Assembly (NCBI GenBank): GCA_027596075.1
Contig: JADGJC010000086.1
Span: 62,001-126,000, forward strand
DNA from: Rhizophlyctis rosea
Lineage: Eukaryota; Chytridiomycota; Chytridiomycetes; Rhizophlyctidales; Rhizophlyctidaceae
Direction: 5' to 3'
Length of the DNA stretch: 64,000 nucleotides
How positions within the stretch are numbered: position 1 is the first letter of the stretch; every line of letters starts with the position of its first letter. Shown in pieces: positions 49,513 through 62,397 of the stretch. The position numbers were made by a program, and so were the translations under genes. The notes below the pieces were generated by a model. The model ran no database searches, had not been told where the DNA came from, and saw nothing but the letters and a program-made list of their open reading frames with translations.

Positions 49513-50183
49513 ATGCCACCAGACCGATCAAACCCCACCTCCTCACCTCCCCCAACCACCCAACCCCAACCCACCTCCTCCTACCCACATCCCCAAAACA
49601 CCCAACAACAAGCCCCAACAACCGGCTCCCAAACCGTGACCGTCACAAACGACGCCCCACCCCACCCCTCAATCCCCCAAATAGCAGGAACCCTCAAACT
49701 CCGCGGCGGAACCGCATCCGACAAGCGAATAAAATGGGACGACAGCGTAGTAGACAACGAAGGAATGGGGAAGAAGAGTAGTAAAGGTTAGTGGCTGCCA
49801 TAATAACATTCATACCCACAGTGCGACGCAATAACTAACCCCAACACCCACACCCCTCGAACTCCCACACCTCAGTCTGCTGCATCTACCGAAAACCCCA
49901 CACAGCAGACTCCGACTCCGACTCCTCTTCCTCTTCCTCCTCAGACGACTCAGACGACGACCCCTCACGTCCAAATGCATACGAGCGACAACCAAAGTAT
50001 ACTCCCGCAGGAAAGAAACAACGAAAGCGACGAGGAAAGGGGAAAGGGAAGGACGACGATGACCATTGTTGTGACCATGACCATGATCATGATAATCCTC
50101 ATGGTGCAGAGGATGGTCATTCGCATGGGGAGTATGGGGATGGGGAGGGTAGTGGTGGGGGTGGTGGTGGAGTTAGTGCCTGA
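49513..50183 (+). CDS. YPI1: Type 1 protein phosphatase inhibitor (YPI1 / inhibitor-3)
   Basis: Exons 49513-49786 and 49876-50183 give 193 residues. The N-terminal 50 residues are Pro/Thr/Gln-rich. The family core is clear: LKLRGGTASDKRIKWDDSVV, then DNEGMGKKSSKVCCIYRKP across the intron. KRIKWDD corresponds to the PP1-docking KVxW-type motif, and the SSK-CC-IYxKP segment is the CCC-like element that contacts the PP1 catalytic site in inhibitor-3. An acidic run [18 protein letters not shown] follows, then a Lys/Arg patch and a His/Asp/Cys-rich tail (DDDDHCCDHDHDHDNPHG) ending in poly-Gly. YPI1 with SDS22 controls biogenesis of nuclear PP1. The His/Cys tail may bind metal; that is inference. 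Confidence 0.95.
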
Positions 50184-50502
50184 GAGGATGATGGTGGATG
50201 TTGATCGTGTTTTTGTCTTTTGAGATCATTTGTTACCAGAATTCCTATACTGTAGATAGCCCATAGTAATTCGTAAAAGCCATGTACATACTGACTGATA
50301 TACTGCCGCCCTCATTATATGCGGACAACCCTCCAACAATCACAGCCATCTGGCCCCAAGAGAAGATCAACTGATACATGCTTCCGCTTACACGCGGCGA
50401 CAATCTTGACCTATGTACAAATGACAACTTCCCACAAATATTTTACAAAGAACATCATCTACCCTCCATTAATCATATCTAACCCTCAAACCCAACAGTG
50501 AA
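50184..50502. other. Convergent 3' spacer, YPI1 / HPC2
   Basis: About 320 bp between two stop codons facing each other; only 3' UTR sequence expected. Confidence 0.6.
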
Positions 50503-53500
50503 TCAATCAAGAATGATGATCCCACCCGCACCTTTCGGGCCCCCACCCCTACCACCAAGCGACTCCCTCTTCGTCACCTCATTCACAACCCTAGCACTGT
50601 CCACCAAAGCCCTGCCAACTTCCCCTCCATGCACCTGCACCGGCGACGCACTCGCAGACTGCGTCTTGGACCCCTTCCCACTCTTCACCGCCCCATTCTT
50701 CTCAGGATCCGACGTCCTCCTCTTCTTCGCCGGCTTCGCAACCCCATTCCCCATCCCTCCCTCCGCCGCAAACAACCTCGAAACCGACTCCAAAATCCCC
50801 TGATGAACTCCATCCTCCTCCCTCGACAAATCCTTCTTCCCCGGCGGCGGAAGCGGAACAACCGTCGACACCGGACTAGGCGGTACTCCAACCTTCCCAC
50901 CACCCGCACCTTTCCCATCCCCCTCAACCTTCACCTCCCCACTGACCCCATTACTTTTCCTCGGCTTCGTAAACTTCGTGAAGGGATCCGGCACCGGTAC
51001 ACCACCCGACGCCGCATCCCGGAACTTGAACGTAGCAGGACTGATATTCTCGTACCGTTGTTGGACTTTGCGTTTGAAGGCGCTATATTCGCGGGAGAGG
51101 TTGTCGGTTGTCATCCAGCCTTTTTCGAAGTAGTCGCATAACTGTGGTGTGTGATGGATTTCGTCAACATGTGTGTGGGGAAGGGTATGTGGGGGAGTTG
51201 CTGGGGGTGCATTATTTGCACAAACCTTGGAATAAACCGCCCTCCGCACCGCCGACTCCGTAAAATCGCTTGGCCTGCCCCTTAAAAGACTGCACAAAAA
51301 CAAACTACAATCAGCAACTACCCTCCAACACTTTGCAAACACACCCAATTCCCCAAAAACCAAATCAGCACCAAAAACTTACTTCCTCTCATTATCCGCC
51401 TGCGCAATCAACCACTCCGTACACAAAATATTCCACATCAACGTCCGGATCGTATCCGTCCACTTGAACTTTTTCTCCGGCTGCGGATCTTTAGCTCCTT
51501 CACTCTTCCACTTCTCGAACGCAACCTTATGCTGCTTGGTCAGCTCCGTGCAGGCCCCCCGAACCGCCGTCTTGAAGTCGCCGTAGAATTGATTTACGGG
51601 ATCTTTGTATTCTTGCATGCGGCAGTGGAGGACGATGAGTTTGACGATGGTCTGGTGGGGTGGGGAGGAATGGAGTGTTCTATTAGATGATGTTTTTTCG
51701 TATCTTCGACGATATGACCAAACGTCGCTCCAACACACCTGAACCAAATCCACCTCCAACTTAAGAACCCCCGCCAACCGAACAGTAAAAGCATCATTCA
51801 CCATCTCCTTCGAATCCGCAAAGCGAACAAGTTTGTCCACCGTCGAATTGATCTCGCTCGGCAGGTGTGGCAACGCCTGCTTGTCGATTTTGACTGTAAC
51901 GTATAAGCAAAGTGTGAGAAACGCTGGTCGCCCATGGAACTAGACCGGCGATCAAAGATCTACTCAGATGTTACCTTGTGGCATCAGTCCGGCCAGCTTG
52001 ATAAACAAATTGTCGATGTGTGCGTGATCCTGAACGAAACGTCGCATGTTACATCTGGGTTCGCCAAATGGCAACAACCGATCCTACCCTCAACTCACAT
52101 TGACGTCCGATGTAGCCTTCTTATGCACATCATGTCCATGCCCCTTATCCTTCTTCTCCGCCTTCTTCCCATCCTTCTCCTTGACCGACTTGACCTTCTC
52201 CTTCTTCTTCTCCGACCCACCCGGAAGCGGCACCGCTACATCATGTACAACTACCACTTCAGGTACCATCTCCGCCAGCGGAAGTGGAGGTGGAGGTGGA
52301 ACTCCCGACCCGGCATGCGACATCCCCGCCATCTCACCATGCTTCTTCGCCTTCTTAGAAGAAACCTTCCCCTCATCCGTCACGGAACTCTTCTCCTTCC
52401 GTTTCCGGTCCTTCTTCTCCTTCTGCGGTTGGTCAACCTTCTTGTCCCCGTCCTTGTCCTTCTTCTTGCTCTTCTTCTTCTTTTCCGGCGGGTGGTCCGC
52501 GTCGGGTCGTCCGTCCTCCTCTCTTGGGCGCTTTTTGGGTGAAGAAGCAATGGGGATCGGTTCAGATGCTGGTTCAGCAGCGGCGGTCGGACCCCGAACA
52601 CGAAGTGGGAAGTCGTCGTCTTCGGATGAGTGTGGCATGGGACTTGGGTTTTGTGTTTGGGGTGGTGACGTTGACGGTGTAGTTAGACCATTCTGAGCTT
52701 CCGGGAACAAATGCTTCTGCGCTGTCGTTCCGTTTGGTGCTTGGTCGATCTCCATTGGTGTCGTAGAGGCCACTGCCGGTGTTGAAGGTGTTTCCAGTGA
52801 CGCAGATGTACTTTCTGCTGCCGCCTTCTCTTTCTCTGCCGCTGCAGCCGCCTTCTTGGATGATGCGGTCGTCGGGCTCGCTCGCTTCTTCTTTGTTTTC
52901 GTTGGTGACGGGGATGTGGTCGCGCCAGCGGACCCATCTGCAGGTGTATCGGGCGGGGTATTTGCTGCTGCCTTTTTCGATTGCTTCTTCTTGCCCTTCT
53001 TCTTGGAAGTCGCCGCGGTGGCGGCTGCACCAGCAGCTTCTTCTCGTTCCTTCTCTTGAGCGGCTATTTTCTCACTACAGATGGATAAAGGAATGAATGA
53101 GATGTTTTACGCAAATCTAAATCGAAGGTCATCTCCTACTTGTATTCTTTGAAGTAGTTTTCCACAGGACCTCGCCATACGAAGTAGCCGTAATCCCATG
53201 TAGATGGCGGTGCGTGGGTGACTTCCGCAAAGAATAGATCGCTATCGTCAATGAACTCATCGTCGTAGTCATATTCGTCCCTCCGCACACGTTTCCCGCC
53301 TTCCTAGTGACGATGCCAACAAAAAGATGCCTCAGTAACCCAAAATCGCCAATACGACGGGAATGCCCAACACAGACAATGCCGTCACACCACTCACCGG
53401 CCTCTTCTCAGAATCCGACGACTCATCCTTCTCCTCATCAGATGTCCCACCACCGGGACTCCCGTCAGGTGATGTCAGCGCAGGTGCATCTAACAACCCC

Positions 53501-53661
53501 TCCTGTTCTTTTTGCTTTCTCACGAGTTCGGCGTAGTCGAAGACATTCTTGGTGACGTCGTCGAAATTGAGGGGTACGTGGACACGGTAGACGCGGCTGG
53601 GTTTTGGTGGAGGGGCGGGTTTGCTGAACCCACCGCCCATACGAGCAGCGAGCAGGTCCAT
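50503..53661 (-). CDS. HPC2: Hpc2/ubinuclein, HIRA histone-chaperone subunit
   Basis: Hpc2/ubinuclein is the H3-binding subunit of the HIR/HIRA complex, which deposits H3-H4 independently of replication. The start is MDLLAARMGGGFSKPAPPP (53661). The diagnostic HUN domain follows the second exon: DEYDYDDEFIDDSDLFFAEV, then TWDYGYFVWRGPVENYFKEY (53160-53300). A long Lys/Ala/Pro/Ser-rich linker (52090-53090) has several KKxK clusters likely serving as nuclear signals. The C-terminal half carries the helical ubinuclein-type middle region: LPHLPSEINSTVDKLVRFAD, YGDFKTAVRGACTELTKQHK and KWTDTIRTLMWNILCTEWLI, then LCDYFEKGWMTTDNLSREYS. The last exon is disordered and ends GGIIILD. At least five introns. 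HUN assignment is strong; middle-region assignment is moderate. Confidence 0.88.
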
Positions 53662-55545
53662 GGTGCTGCCTCCTTTGTGAAGGGTATGGTTTTTGTGTGT
53701 ATGATTGCTTTCTATGTGTGGGTCGATAAATATTTTTTAGAGTCATACTATTAAATTTTTTCTGTGTATGATTGGTTGTATGTGTTCATAACATAGTGTG
53801 GGAATTTTTATGTGTGTATATGTCTTATATATTGGGGGTTTTGGGCTCACCTCCTTTAAAATTTCTGTCACTATGGCAGGCTGGCTAGCACGTTCGGGGT
53901 ATTACCGTTGTTGTTAAAGTTGGCTTGTAACGGTGTCGGAGCGCCGGATGGGTATGTAAAAGTTGTAGCGGCGCTATTAAGTTGATTGGGTGGTAGCAAG
54001 CCGACTTCGGCTGCGTTGTGCTGATAAGCAGGAGAGCGTGCAGGAAAGTAGGACGTGTGAAAGTGTAAAGGAAGTGACGGAGGGAAAGGGAAGGAAGTGA
54101 GGATTGTGAGGGGTGTCCAGCAGTCAATGTTCAAGTGTCTCGAATGAATGGTGTTATTACTTGGCAGATTGTGCACGCTTGCAGCATGACATCGGGGGGC
54201 CATTAGGGACACACCTGTAACCCCATAAAATGTGGTGGGGGAAACAGGGGCAGTGTTGATTTGCATTGGGGGGAGTGTGTGTGTGCAATGTGCCAGAGGT
54301 GTGGCATGGATCGGCCATGGGATCCGCCCTTTTTTCTTTCGATATGATGCCGGCAAGCAGGCACAGGTGGTTGGTCAGTCAGCATTCGGCTGGTGTGTGT
54401 GTGTGTGTGTGTGTGTGTGGACACTGCGCGAGGTCTCAATTTGCTGGGGTTATTCGGGGCGGCACGGAAACCCCATATGCGCCTGCGAATCACCCAAGAG
54501 GGGTTCTGGTTGGGTGTCCGAGATGAGAGAGTGAGGCTCGTGACTTTGCAGTGGTGCAGTAGAAGCAAAACCGACCTCTTTGACCAGAATGGATTCATTG
54601 GAAAAGGGATTGTTCTGGTCCAGTGGTCCCCAATGCTCTGTTGTGGTTGGTTGGATTGATGTGGGCTTTGGTCATCCAGCCCAACGTATGGAGTCATCAA
54701 GGTGTAGAATTTCTATCCATTGTATCGGAGGTTCAGGGTCCGTCTACGCGTACCTATTGCACGACCCTTGACCAAAATACATCCCCCTCAGCAACCAACC
54801 AGCGTACAGTAGTCAACGCCGCATATGTCCTGCTTCGTTTATCGAGCAGGAGCTATCAACAGATCAGCATGCGTGAACCATGGAGGATGCCATACCAAGG
54901 CGCCATTCATCATCATTTTACAACAGAAGGCATCTAACAAGAGTGGTGGAAAGGGACATAGTGTGGCGTACATCAAGTACAAGCCACCTGACTATTGTTT
55001 GTTTACACCCACGCGTCATCTCTCCCGCTGAACTTACATCATAAAGAAAGGATATTGACAGTATACGACCATGAACCATGATGGTTGTTGATCATTCAAT
55101 CCAAAGTCCTCATCAATAAATCTTCGCCGGTTTCGCTATAGACACCAAGAGACGTTTGACAACCCCTTTCCGTGGGCAGCGCTCTCCAATCGCGCATTGG
55201 ACACATACATAAAATCAACATCACGTGTTGATGTTGGCGGAAAAATCAGACTTTTGTCATGTGGATAAACTGCTCTTAAATTGGCGTTATCTGGTGAAAT
55301 CTCGTCGAAAACGTTCACTCAAGTTGCACTCAAGTTGGCCGTAAACCGCAGGCTGCCAAGGCTGGACCCTTAACTCTTTGAAACCACGTGATGTTTACAG
55401 CGAAAGTGGCTTGCATCAGAACCAAGCCACAATCTGGGTTCATGGGACTTCCACCTCAAAACACTTCTCCTCTCACAAATTTAGGTGTGCATTACTGATC
55501 TACAGCCCGAACCAGACCTATAAAGCTAACACGGGGTGGGGCAAT
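53662..55545. other. 1.9-kb intergenic region with a (TG)n microsatellite
   Basis: Upstream of HPC2 and of uS4m, so it holds both promoters. It contains a (GT)12-13 run at 54392-54418 and weaker GTGTGT around 54270-54290. Open frames exist on both strands but none shows domains or splice continuity. Confidence 0.6.
54392..54418. repeat. (GT)n microsatellite
   Basis: An uninterrupted GT dinucleotide run of about 26 bp, a likely polymorphic marker. Confidence 0.95.
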
Positions 55546-56653
55546 ATGACACGACCTAGCGTGAACTATCTTCGAATAGTATGTTATTCAAGTTCATACC
55601 TCACCTCGCCCTATTCAACCTAACCACTCACTTCCAAAACAGGGCAACACCCGCTCCGAATACTTTCACCCCGAACGCTGCCACATCCGCCCCTCATGGC
55701 ATCCCCACAACCTCTACTCCCTCCACCAACGCACTAAACTCCCAGACTTCACCCGCAACTCCGTCTTCCAACAACTATGGTGGGCAAAGCGAGAAATCAA
55801 AGCCTACCACTTTCCCTGGATCACAAACAAACAGTTCCTCGAACGACACTTCCCTAAAGGAGGTCTACCCCTCCAGCAGCTGACAAGAGCAGAAAGGGAA
55901 CGAGTACCTCAAATGCAATCGTTGTTGATGTGTGAACTGGAACGGCGTGTTGATATGATTCTTTTCCGTGCGCACTTTGTGGACGATATTGAGAAGGCTC
56001 GGAAGTTGGTTATGGATGGAGAGGTGCTCGTGAACGGCGAGGAGGTACGGTTGTGACGTCTTGAACTCCCAATCAACAAAAGGCACTTGGCACATACCAC
56101 AAACCTCAGTAACCAACCCACTCCCCATTCACTCCAACCCAACCAGGTCAAATACGCCTTCCACACCTGCCGCGACGGCGACATGATAACCCTAAAAGAC
56201 CCCTCCCACCTCCCCTACCGCCAAAAAGACGAATCCTCCGACACACCAAAATTCCAACCCGTAGAATGGCAAGCACCATGGATGTTCCTCCCAGAATACC
56301 TAGAAGTAGACTACGACACCTGCTCCGCAATCTTCCTGCGCTCCCCACTCCCCCAACCAGACCGCGTCGAAATTCCTTCCCCGTTCCCACCGGCAATCCA
56401 CCAGCTAGCTTTCGAATGGTACCACCGTACCGTCCGCGGGAGGGAGAAGGATGGTGCTAGGCCGAGGACGGCTCCGAACCCTTTGTTGGATGTGCAGGGA
56501 CGGCCGGTTCAGCTGAGGAGAAAGTATTATCATGAGAGGAGGAAGGAGGATAATGAGAGGCGGACGGCTATTTTCAAGTTGAGAAAGGCTAAGGCGATGG
56601 AAGAGAGTGCAAAGGAGAAACAGGCGGCTGCGGCGGCCGCTGCATCGGCTTGA
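55546..56653 (+). CDS. NAM9: Mitochondrial ribosomal protein uS4m (Nam9-type)
   Basis: Exons 55546-55578, 55643-56044 and 56147-56653 join in frame to 313 residues. The S4 RNA-binding domain reads RRVDMILFRAHFVDDIEKAR then KLVMDGEVLVNGEEVKYAFH across the second intron. The preceding part (KLPDFTRNSVFQQLWWAKRE, KAYHFPWITNKQFLERHFPK) is typical of fungal Nam9/uS4m, a small-subunit protein of the mitochondrial ribosome that nucleates 15S rRNA assembly. The region after the S4 domain (EWQAPWMFLPEYLEVDYDTC, AIFLRSP) matches the fungal C-terminal extension. The tail is Ala/Lys-rich. Bacterial-type S4 proteins lack this extension. The short first exon gives MTRPSVNYLRI, a minimal N-terminus with one Arg. 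Confidence 0.9.
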
Positions 56654-56995
56654 TATATGCAGGAGGAGTTGGGGGGTGAGGGGTAATGGGTAAATGGGAA
56701 CTGTGCCCTCTGTCGCTATTTGAAGTTGGGATATCAACCACAAATAACTTAAACTGTAAAGCTAATTTGTATATTTTATTTTCTGGAAAACCCATTGCCA
56801 AAGTTCCTTATCGCGATCGTATTGAACATTATTGAGATCAACCATCGCAACCAATCCACCATTAGGGAACATATGGGAATCTTTTATTTATTTACATCCG
56901 AATGGAACCAATACCATACAAATGGTAGCTCCGACCATCTCAACACACTATTCCCCAAGCAAACAAAAAGCAGTTTACCATCACGCATCCCTCTT
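56654..56995. other. Convergent 3' spacer, uS4m / POL3
   Basis: AT-rich sequence between two facing stop codons. Nothing else seen. Confidence 0.55.
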
Positions 56996-59900
56996 CTACC
57001 ACTCATAATTGAATCTGCCAACGGAAATTCAGCTTCCCACTATCAAGACCAACACCCAACACCACAGTGAAAGAAACTCACCTCTCCAGCGTATCAACAC
57101 TATCCTTACAATCCTTCTGCGCCTTCTTTCTCATATAAAAAATCGGACAATCCTGACTCGTACAAATAACATCCTGGTGCAAACTCCCTTGACACCGCTG
57201 ACACTGCGTCCACAACCTTGCATACCCGACTTCCTTGTCCGTTACCATCTCCAGTTGGCGTTGGTACATATCCGCCGTGCGCGGTTTGCAGTGTTGGCAG
57301 ACGGCGGATTCTGTGGGAGGCTGGGTTAGAGGATGTGCGCCTTGGGGGCAGTTTGTCGCAGTTTGGAGGGAAAAAGCCGAGGTATCTAACCATTCTTCTT
57401 CAAAGGCGTCTTACACCCCAAACAAGTCGCCGTCTTGACCGCAAACTTCATCAACCCGCCAATCGTCGGTGCCGCCACCGATATCGTCCGCGTATGATCA
57501 CCAGCTAATCATTTACCAAACCCATCAGCAAACGCTCTCCGTACGTCCTAACAAAGGTATTGAACCATACCCAACAAACTATTAGCCTTATTCCCCAAAA
57601 TCGGCTCGAAAATCCTCATCAACGGCTTCGAAAGCTGGTTCTCCAGGTAATACTTGGTGTCGATCGGGATGTTGTTCTCCAATACGAAGATCGGATCTTC
57701 GGCTTTTTCGTACGCGGCGGCATCTATGAACGTCTGCTCCATCAGCTGCCGTGCATTCACAGATTGGGTTGAACAAAAAGTCAGTATCACCGCACCTTTC
57801 GTCCCCTTCACAATAACGTACGAAACACGATCACCGAGTGCAGGAGCCGATCCAGCATCGCGTTTTCGCATGCGCTCGGCAAGCTCGTTGTGCGCTTGCT
57901 TTGCAGCATATTCTAAAGCACAAGTTTGTCAACAATCATATCAGATTCGCAAAAATCGCCTCAACATCGCTCAAAACCTCATCAACTCACCAGCCTTTCC
58001 CAAAGCCTTAGAAATAACCAACTGCGACAAATCAATCTTGTTCTGCAACAGATCCGCAATGATGCCTTTCGTAAATCTACACAAGAGAAAGCAAAGATTT
58101 CAATAAAGAGCATGACTCCACTCAAAGCCTCTTCCAAAAAGCAAGAATGAAAAACATACTCCTCAGCCCCCTTCGTATCCCGATCCATCAAAATCTTCCT
58201 CAAACACGTCTCAATAACCGTCGACACCAACCGACAACTATCCCTGCGAACCGTCTAATACCACAAAAAACAAATCCCCTCCATTAGGTTCTACATACAA
58301 CGCTCCCCACCTCAACCAATACAACACCCTCACCTCAATCCCCTTCGCATCAAGCTTATCATGCTTCTCCGGCTTTGTCCAATACAACCCAGCATACCGC
58401 TTCTTATTAATCAAAAGATACGGGAAATACACCTTCTCGAAATCAAGATTGATCGGTCGGATGAATTGCTCTGTGACGTATTTTGCTGCTTCCGTGCCTG
58501 TATGATAGAAAGACCGAGAGTTAGGAATATGAATTGCCAAAATACCACACATATGCCACTCGCGAAGTCCCGCAAGTGAGACTCTTACCCAACTTCATAG
58601 CCGTCACCACATCCGGAACACCGAATTTGACCATTACGGAATCAGTATCACCATAAACGACTTGTGCGTCGTGTTGATACCCGTTGGCTACGGTGAATCT
58701 CTCCTCCACGCACTATTATCGCAGATACGTCAAGACCGTTCAGAAAGCAGTCTCAGAGAAAGGGGGCCCGCCATCCCAATACAAACCATCTTAGTCTTCT
58801 CAATCATCTCCCGTCCATACGCAGTAACACTCGACGAAATAGCCAAAAGCGGCAACTTCCCAATCGTCGCTCCCGTAAACCCATACACCGAGTTAGCACT
58901 GATCTGCATCATTCATCCAAACCAGTAAGTATGTCTTCCCAATCGCAAAGCAAACATGCGCAAAATCCACCATACCTTCAAAGCCAACTGCCGCCCATCA
59001 AGCACGGCCCTTTTAAACGCATCCGTCTCCTTCTTCAAATCATTCTTCGCCCTCTTCCTAGCCGCCAACAGATCTTCCAAAATGGTCGGCAATAACCCCT
59101 TGCGCACCGTCGAATGGAGGAAAATATCTACATTCCACCACCATCCCCAAACACAAATATCAGCAAAAAACCCCAACCACTATCAAAGAAACACAGACCA
59201 CAAAAACCCACCATTATTCGGCGTAATCTTGTAATCCCTATCCTTCACCAACCCATACGCCTGCGCCATCTTCAAATCCTTCACCCACGTCGAATAACAC
59301 AAATTATGCGCCATCATAATCGAGGGATACAAAGACGTGAAATCAAGCGTCGCAATCGGGACTTCGTAAAAGCCCTTCAACGGTTCAATGACGATGGCGC
59401 CTTCGTATTGCTCGTCGGTCCCTGCAATAAGGGATTGTCAGCCCCCTGACACGCCCAACAAATTGGGATTGTGCGTGGAAAACCCCCGAACCTTCAATCT
59501 CCAACGCAGGAATCAACAAATCCTCCGACTTGGCCTTCCGGTACAGCTGGGAAACGACTTTGATTTGTTGTCCTCGCGTGAGCAAGTAGTTGAACGGCAC
59601 GCCCGTGACTCTTGCCATTTCCATGTAGTTGATGACACACATGAGTTTGTCGATAAGTCGTTGCGGTAGATATGCATCCTGTGTGTGTGCCAATTCGTTA
59701 TCGTCAGCTACTATTGTAGAAGCTTACACGTTTTTGACTGGAACTTCACCTTCAAACAATAAATCGCCAACCGTCGTCGCGTCTCATCATTGCCATTTTG
59801 CAAGTCACTGATGATCGAATGGTGCACATCTTCTTTTTGTTCCCCTATGTTTCGCAAAATATAAGGACGCCGACTTCTTCCCACCAAGAGTGTTGGAAGT

Positions 59901-61912
59901 GCTTTGAAAGACGTACCAAGGAAGTGAGCACAAACGGCGTTCAGGGTATAAGACCTCAACTTATGGTCGCGCTGCATGATCTGCAACACATCCATCTGCA
60001 GCCGACCTTCCAAATTGATGGTTTTGCTGTCTCGCGTTCCATATGCTTTGGACGAGAACCGTGTATCTTTGGCGTTCGTTTTGGTGGCTGTACGGAATGA
60101 TGAGCAGCCATCTCTCTCCTACGGCTTAGCGAAAGACTCCCACCAGAGATGCGACCCAAAAATGGAAATTCGTCCAGTTGAAGCGCTTCGGCTCGATCCA
60201 GCAGATATGGGAAGTCGAAGCCGTTGATGTTATAACCGATGATGATGTCTGGATCTACCTATTGTTGTTCGGCGTCAGGCATCCAGTACGGTAGGAACCA
60301 ACAATTCGCAGACCTTACCTCAGATACAAATTCACTCCATTTCCGCAACAAATCCTCTTCCTTATCAAAACACATCAAGTGCGTTCCAACGATGTTGGCG
60401 GTGTGCTTCAAGGTGAGGACGTTCCGCACGAATGGCCGTGATTCACCTGACCCATGACGTTAACGGTGTCGCCATGTTCATAATAGGAAGGTTCCACCCG
60501 CTCTACCTTGCACCGTAATCATGTTTGCAATCTGGATGACCGGGTCAATTGAGGCGTCTGGGAAAACACCCTTGCGTCCGGAACACTCAATATCAAAACT
60601 CAAGATGCGAAGTGGGGCAATCTTTTGCCAATCGCCCTCAGGCTGATGCGCCGTGATGTTGTCGCAGCTAACATGATTGTGAGCACTGAGGACTGGAAAT
60701 GCTGCGCTCAACATCAACGTCTCTTACTGCACATCTATCTCTAGTTGTGCCGTCGAAGTGCGCTGCTTTCCGGTTCGGACATGGTATTTGCCTCCCTTCA
60801 TTTCAACCCAACTGGCCCCTTGAATCTGTGAAACGAAAGTAAGATTCATTCACCACTCAAGAACGCAATTCGAATTCCACCACACCTTCATATCAATCAT
60901 GAAGCGCAGCGGGAAAGGGATGTTGCTTTCATATGTTGGATCGCATGTTACTCTTCCCAGCCCCTGCACCGAGAAACTCTCCTTGAATAATCGCTTGGCA
61001 GCCGCTATATGGGAAGCCAGCCGCAGGTATATTCGCAGAAACAGAGCTTTCTTTGGGGTATAGCCGTAGATGGTGGACTTTTGAACCATGTCGATGTCGA
61101 CCACAGATGGGCCGGGACTCTTCTTTTGTGGATTAATGGACATCTGTAGGAAGGTTACAAATTCGTTCGAGATAATCGATCAAGGAAACAAAGGATTCCT
61201 ACATTCATTGCTCGAATCATCGCATCCTTGAATTCCGGTCGATAATCGCGGGGAGCAGGGACATAGAAGTATGGAAGAAACCCATGAACATGGCAGACCA
61301 CACTATTCCCTTCCTGTAAACATTCGATTTAGATTGCGATCATACGCATACCCATGACGGCATCTGTCCTTACCATCGTGACGCCGTACATTCGCAACAC
61401 GGATGTCTCATGGAGCTGGTATGGATTTTGGATGTGTGGAACATGCGCCGGACAAGAGCCATAATAGTCATCGATGTCAATCTGTTGGAACACTACGCAA
61501 ACGTGTCAGAAACCATGAGCTGATCTTATGTAACAAAGCGCCACCATTCACCAATGGACTCTGTAGAGGGGTTATATTGCTTCACCGGTGTTCGGCGCCA
61601 CGTAGTTTCATAATCTTCCACTGTCAGCAAGAAATAGGCATGTGAGTAGGTGTTTTCGCCAAAGTGCATCCCTACAATCGTACCATATCCACTCTGCTGT
61701 GACAAACGCTCGAGTTCTTCTGTGAAGGACGGTGGGGCATCAGAGTAAGTAGCACCAGGCATAGCACTCTTCCGCTTCTTCAGAGGCGGTCGGCGCTGAG
61801 ACTCGGTGGCAGTTGGTACTGCTGTCACGCCGACGCTACTTTCCACTTCGGAAGTAGACAGCGCTTCCTTCCGTTTCGCAGGTGTTACGCTGACCATCGC
61901 GAAGGGTTGCAA
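56996..61912 (-). CDS. POL3: DNA polymerase delta catalytic subunit
   Basis: The lagging-strand replicative polymerase and proofreading exonuclease. The start is [15 protein letters not shown] (61912; the second Met at 61897 is possible). Exonuclease motifs: [17 protein letters not shown] (Exo I) and [20 protein letters not shown] (Exo II). Polymerase motifs: [20 protein letters not shown] (A), [20 protein letters not shown] (B) and [14 protein letters not shown] (C) with both catalytic Asp. The C-terminus has two Cys modules: CLGC...CQHC (CysA, zinc, PCNA interaction) and [19 protein letters not shown] (CysB, [4Fe-4S], binding of the B-subunit). The last exon holds only 19 nt (56996-57014) and completes RFNYEW. 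More than a dozen introns. The N-terminal exon includes a Lys-rich nuclear signal PPLKKRKS. Exon borders near 59100-59200 and 60700 were not fully resolved. Confidence 0.96.
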
Positions 61913-62397
61913 GCAGGTGTGAATGTATTACGTCCGGCAACGCCAAGCTGTTCGATAGTCTACTGGTGGGTATCAAGAGATTGTGGCCAACTTTTGGAAT
62001 AGCAGAACGAGTGGAGATCTCACAGGGGTACCTATTGCATTGAACGTTTTTAGATGGTTGTCCTGGGTCCAAACAAAGGACTTGCTTGAGAGATATCCCA
62101 CCGAGACCCCAATTTGCCACCGTCGATAGCATGTCCGGACGTTTCGGTCATGTGGCAATCCGATGCTGCGCATGGCGCAGCAAGCTTAACGCCACATCGT
62201 GACTCACGCTCGGCAGGTGGTTCGGGTTGGTCTTTCCTATCGGCTATTTTTATCCCCATCATCGTAAGCACCAGATCAGACCGCTCACTACCTCAACTCA
62301 ACCTTCCCACGGTAAGTCGCGCACACCCTCGCTTCATTGTGGTAGCACTTCGCCTCTTGTCTACGAGACCTGACTTAATCTTGACAACTAGATTACC
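61913..62397. promoter_or_regulatory. Divergent promoter region, POL3 / cyclophilin
   Basis: 485 bp between start codons on opposite strands. The cyclophilin side has a C/T-rich leader before the ATG. ACGCGT-type cell-cycle boxes were not obvious. Confidence 0.5.

Noticed and set aside
53871..54700. Minus- and plus-strand ORFs around the (GT)n run
   Set aside because: Low-complexity His/Thr/Val runs produced by the microsatellite; no splice continuity with HPC2.
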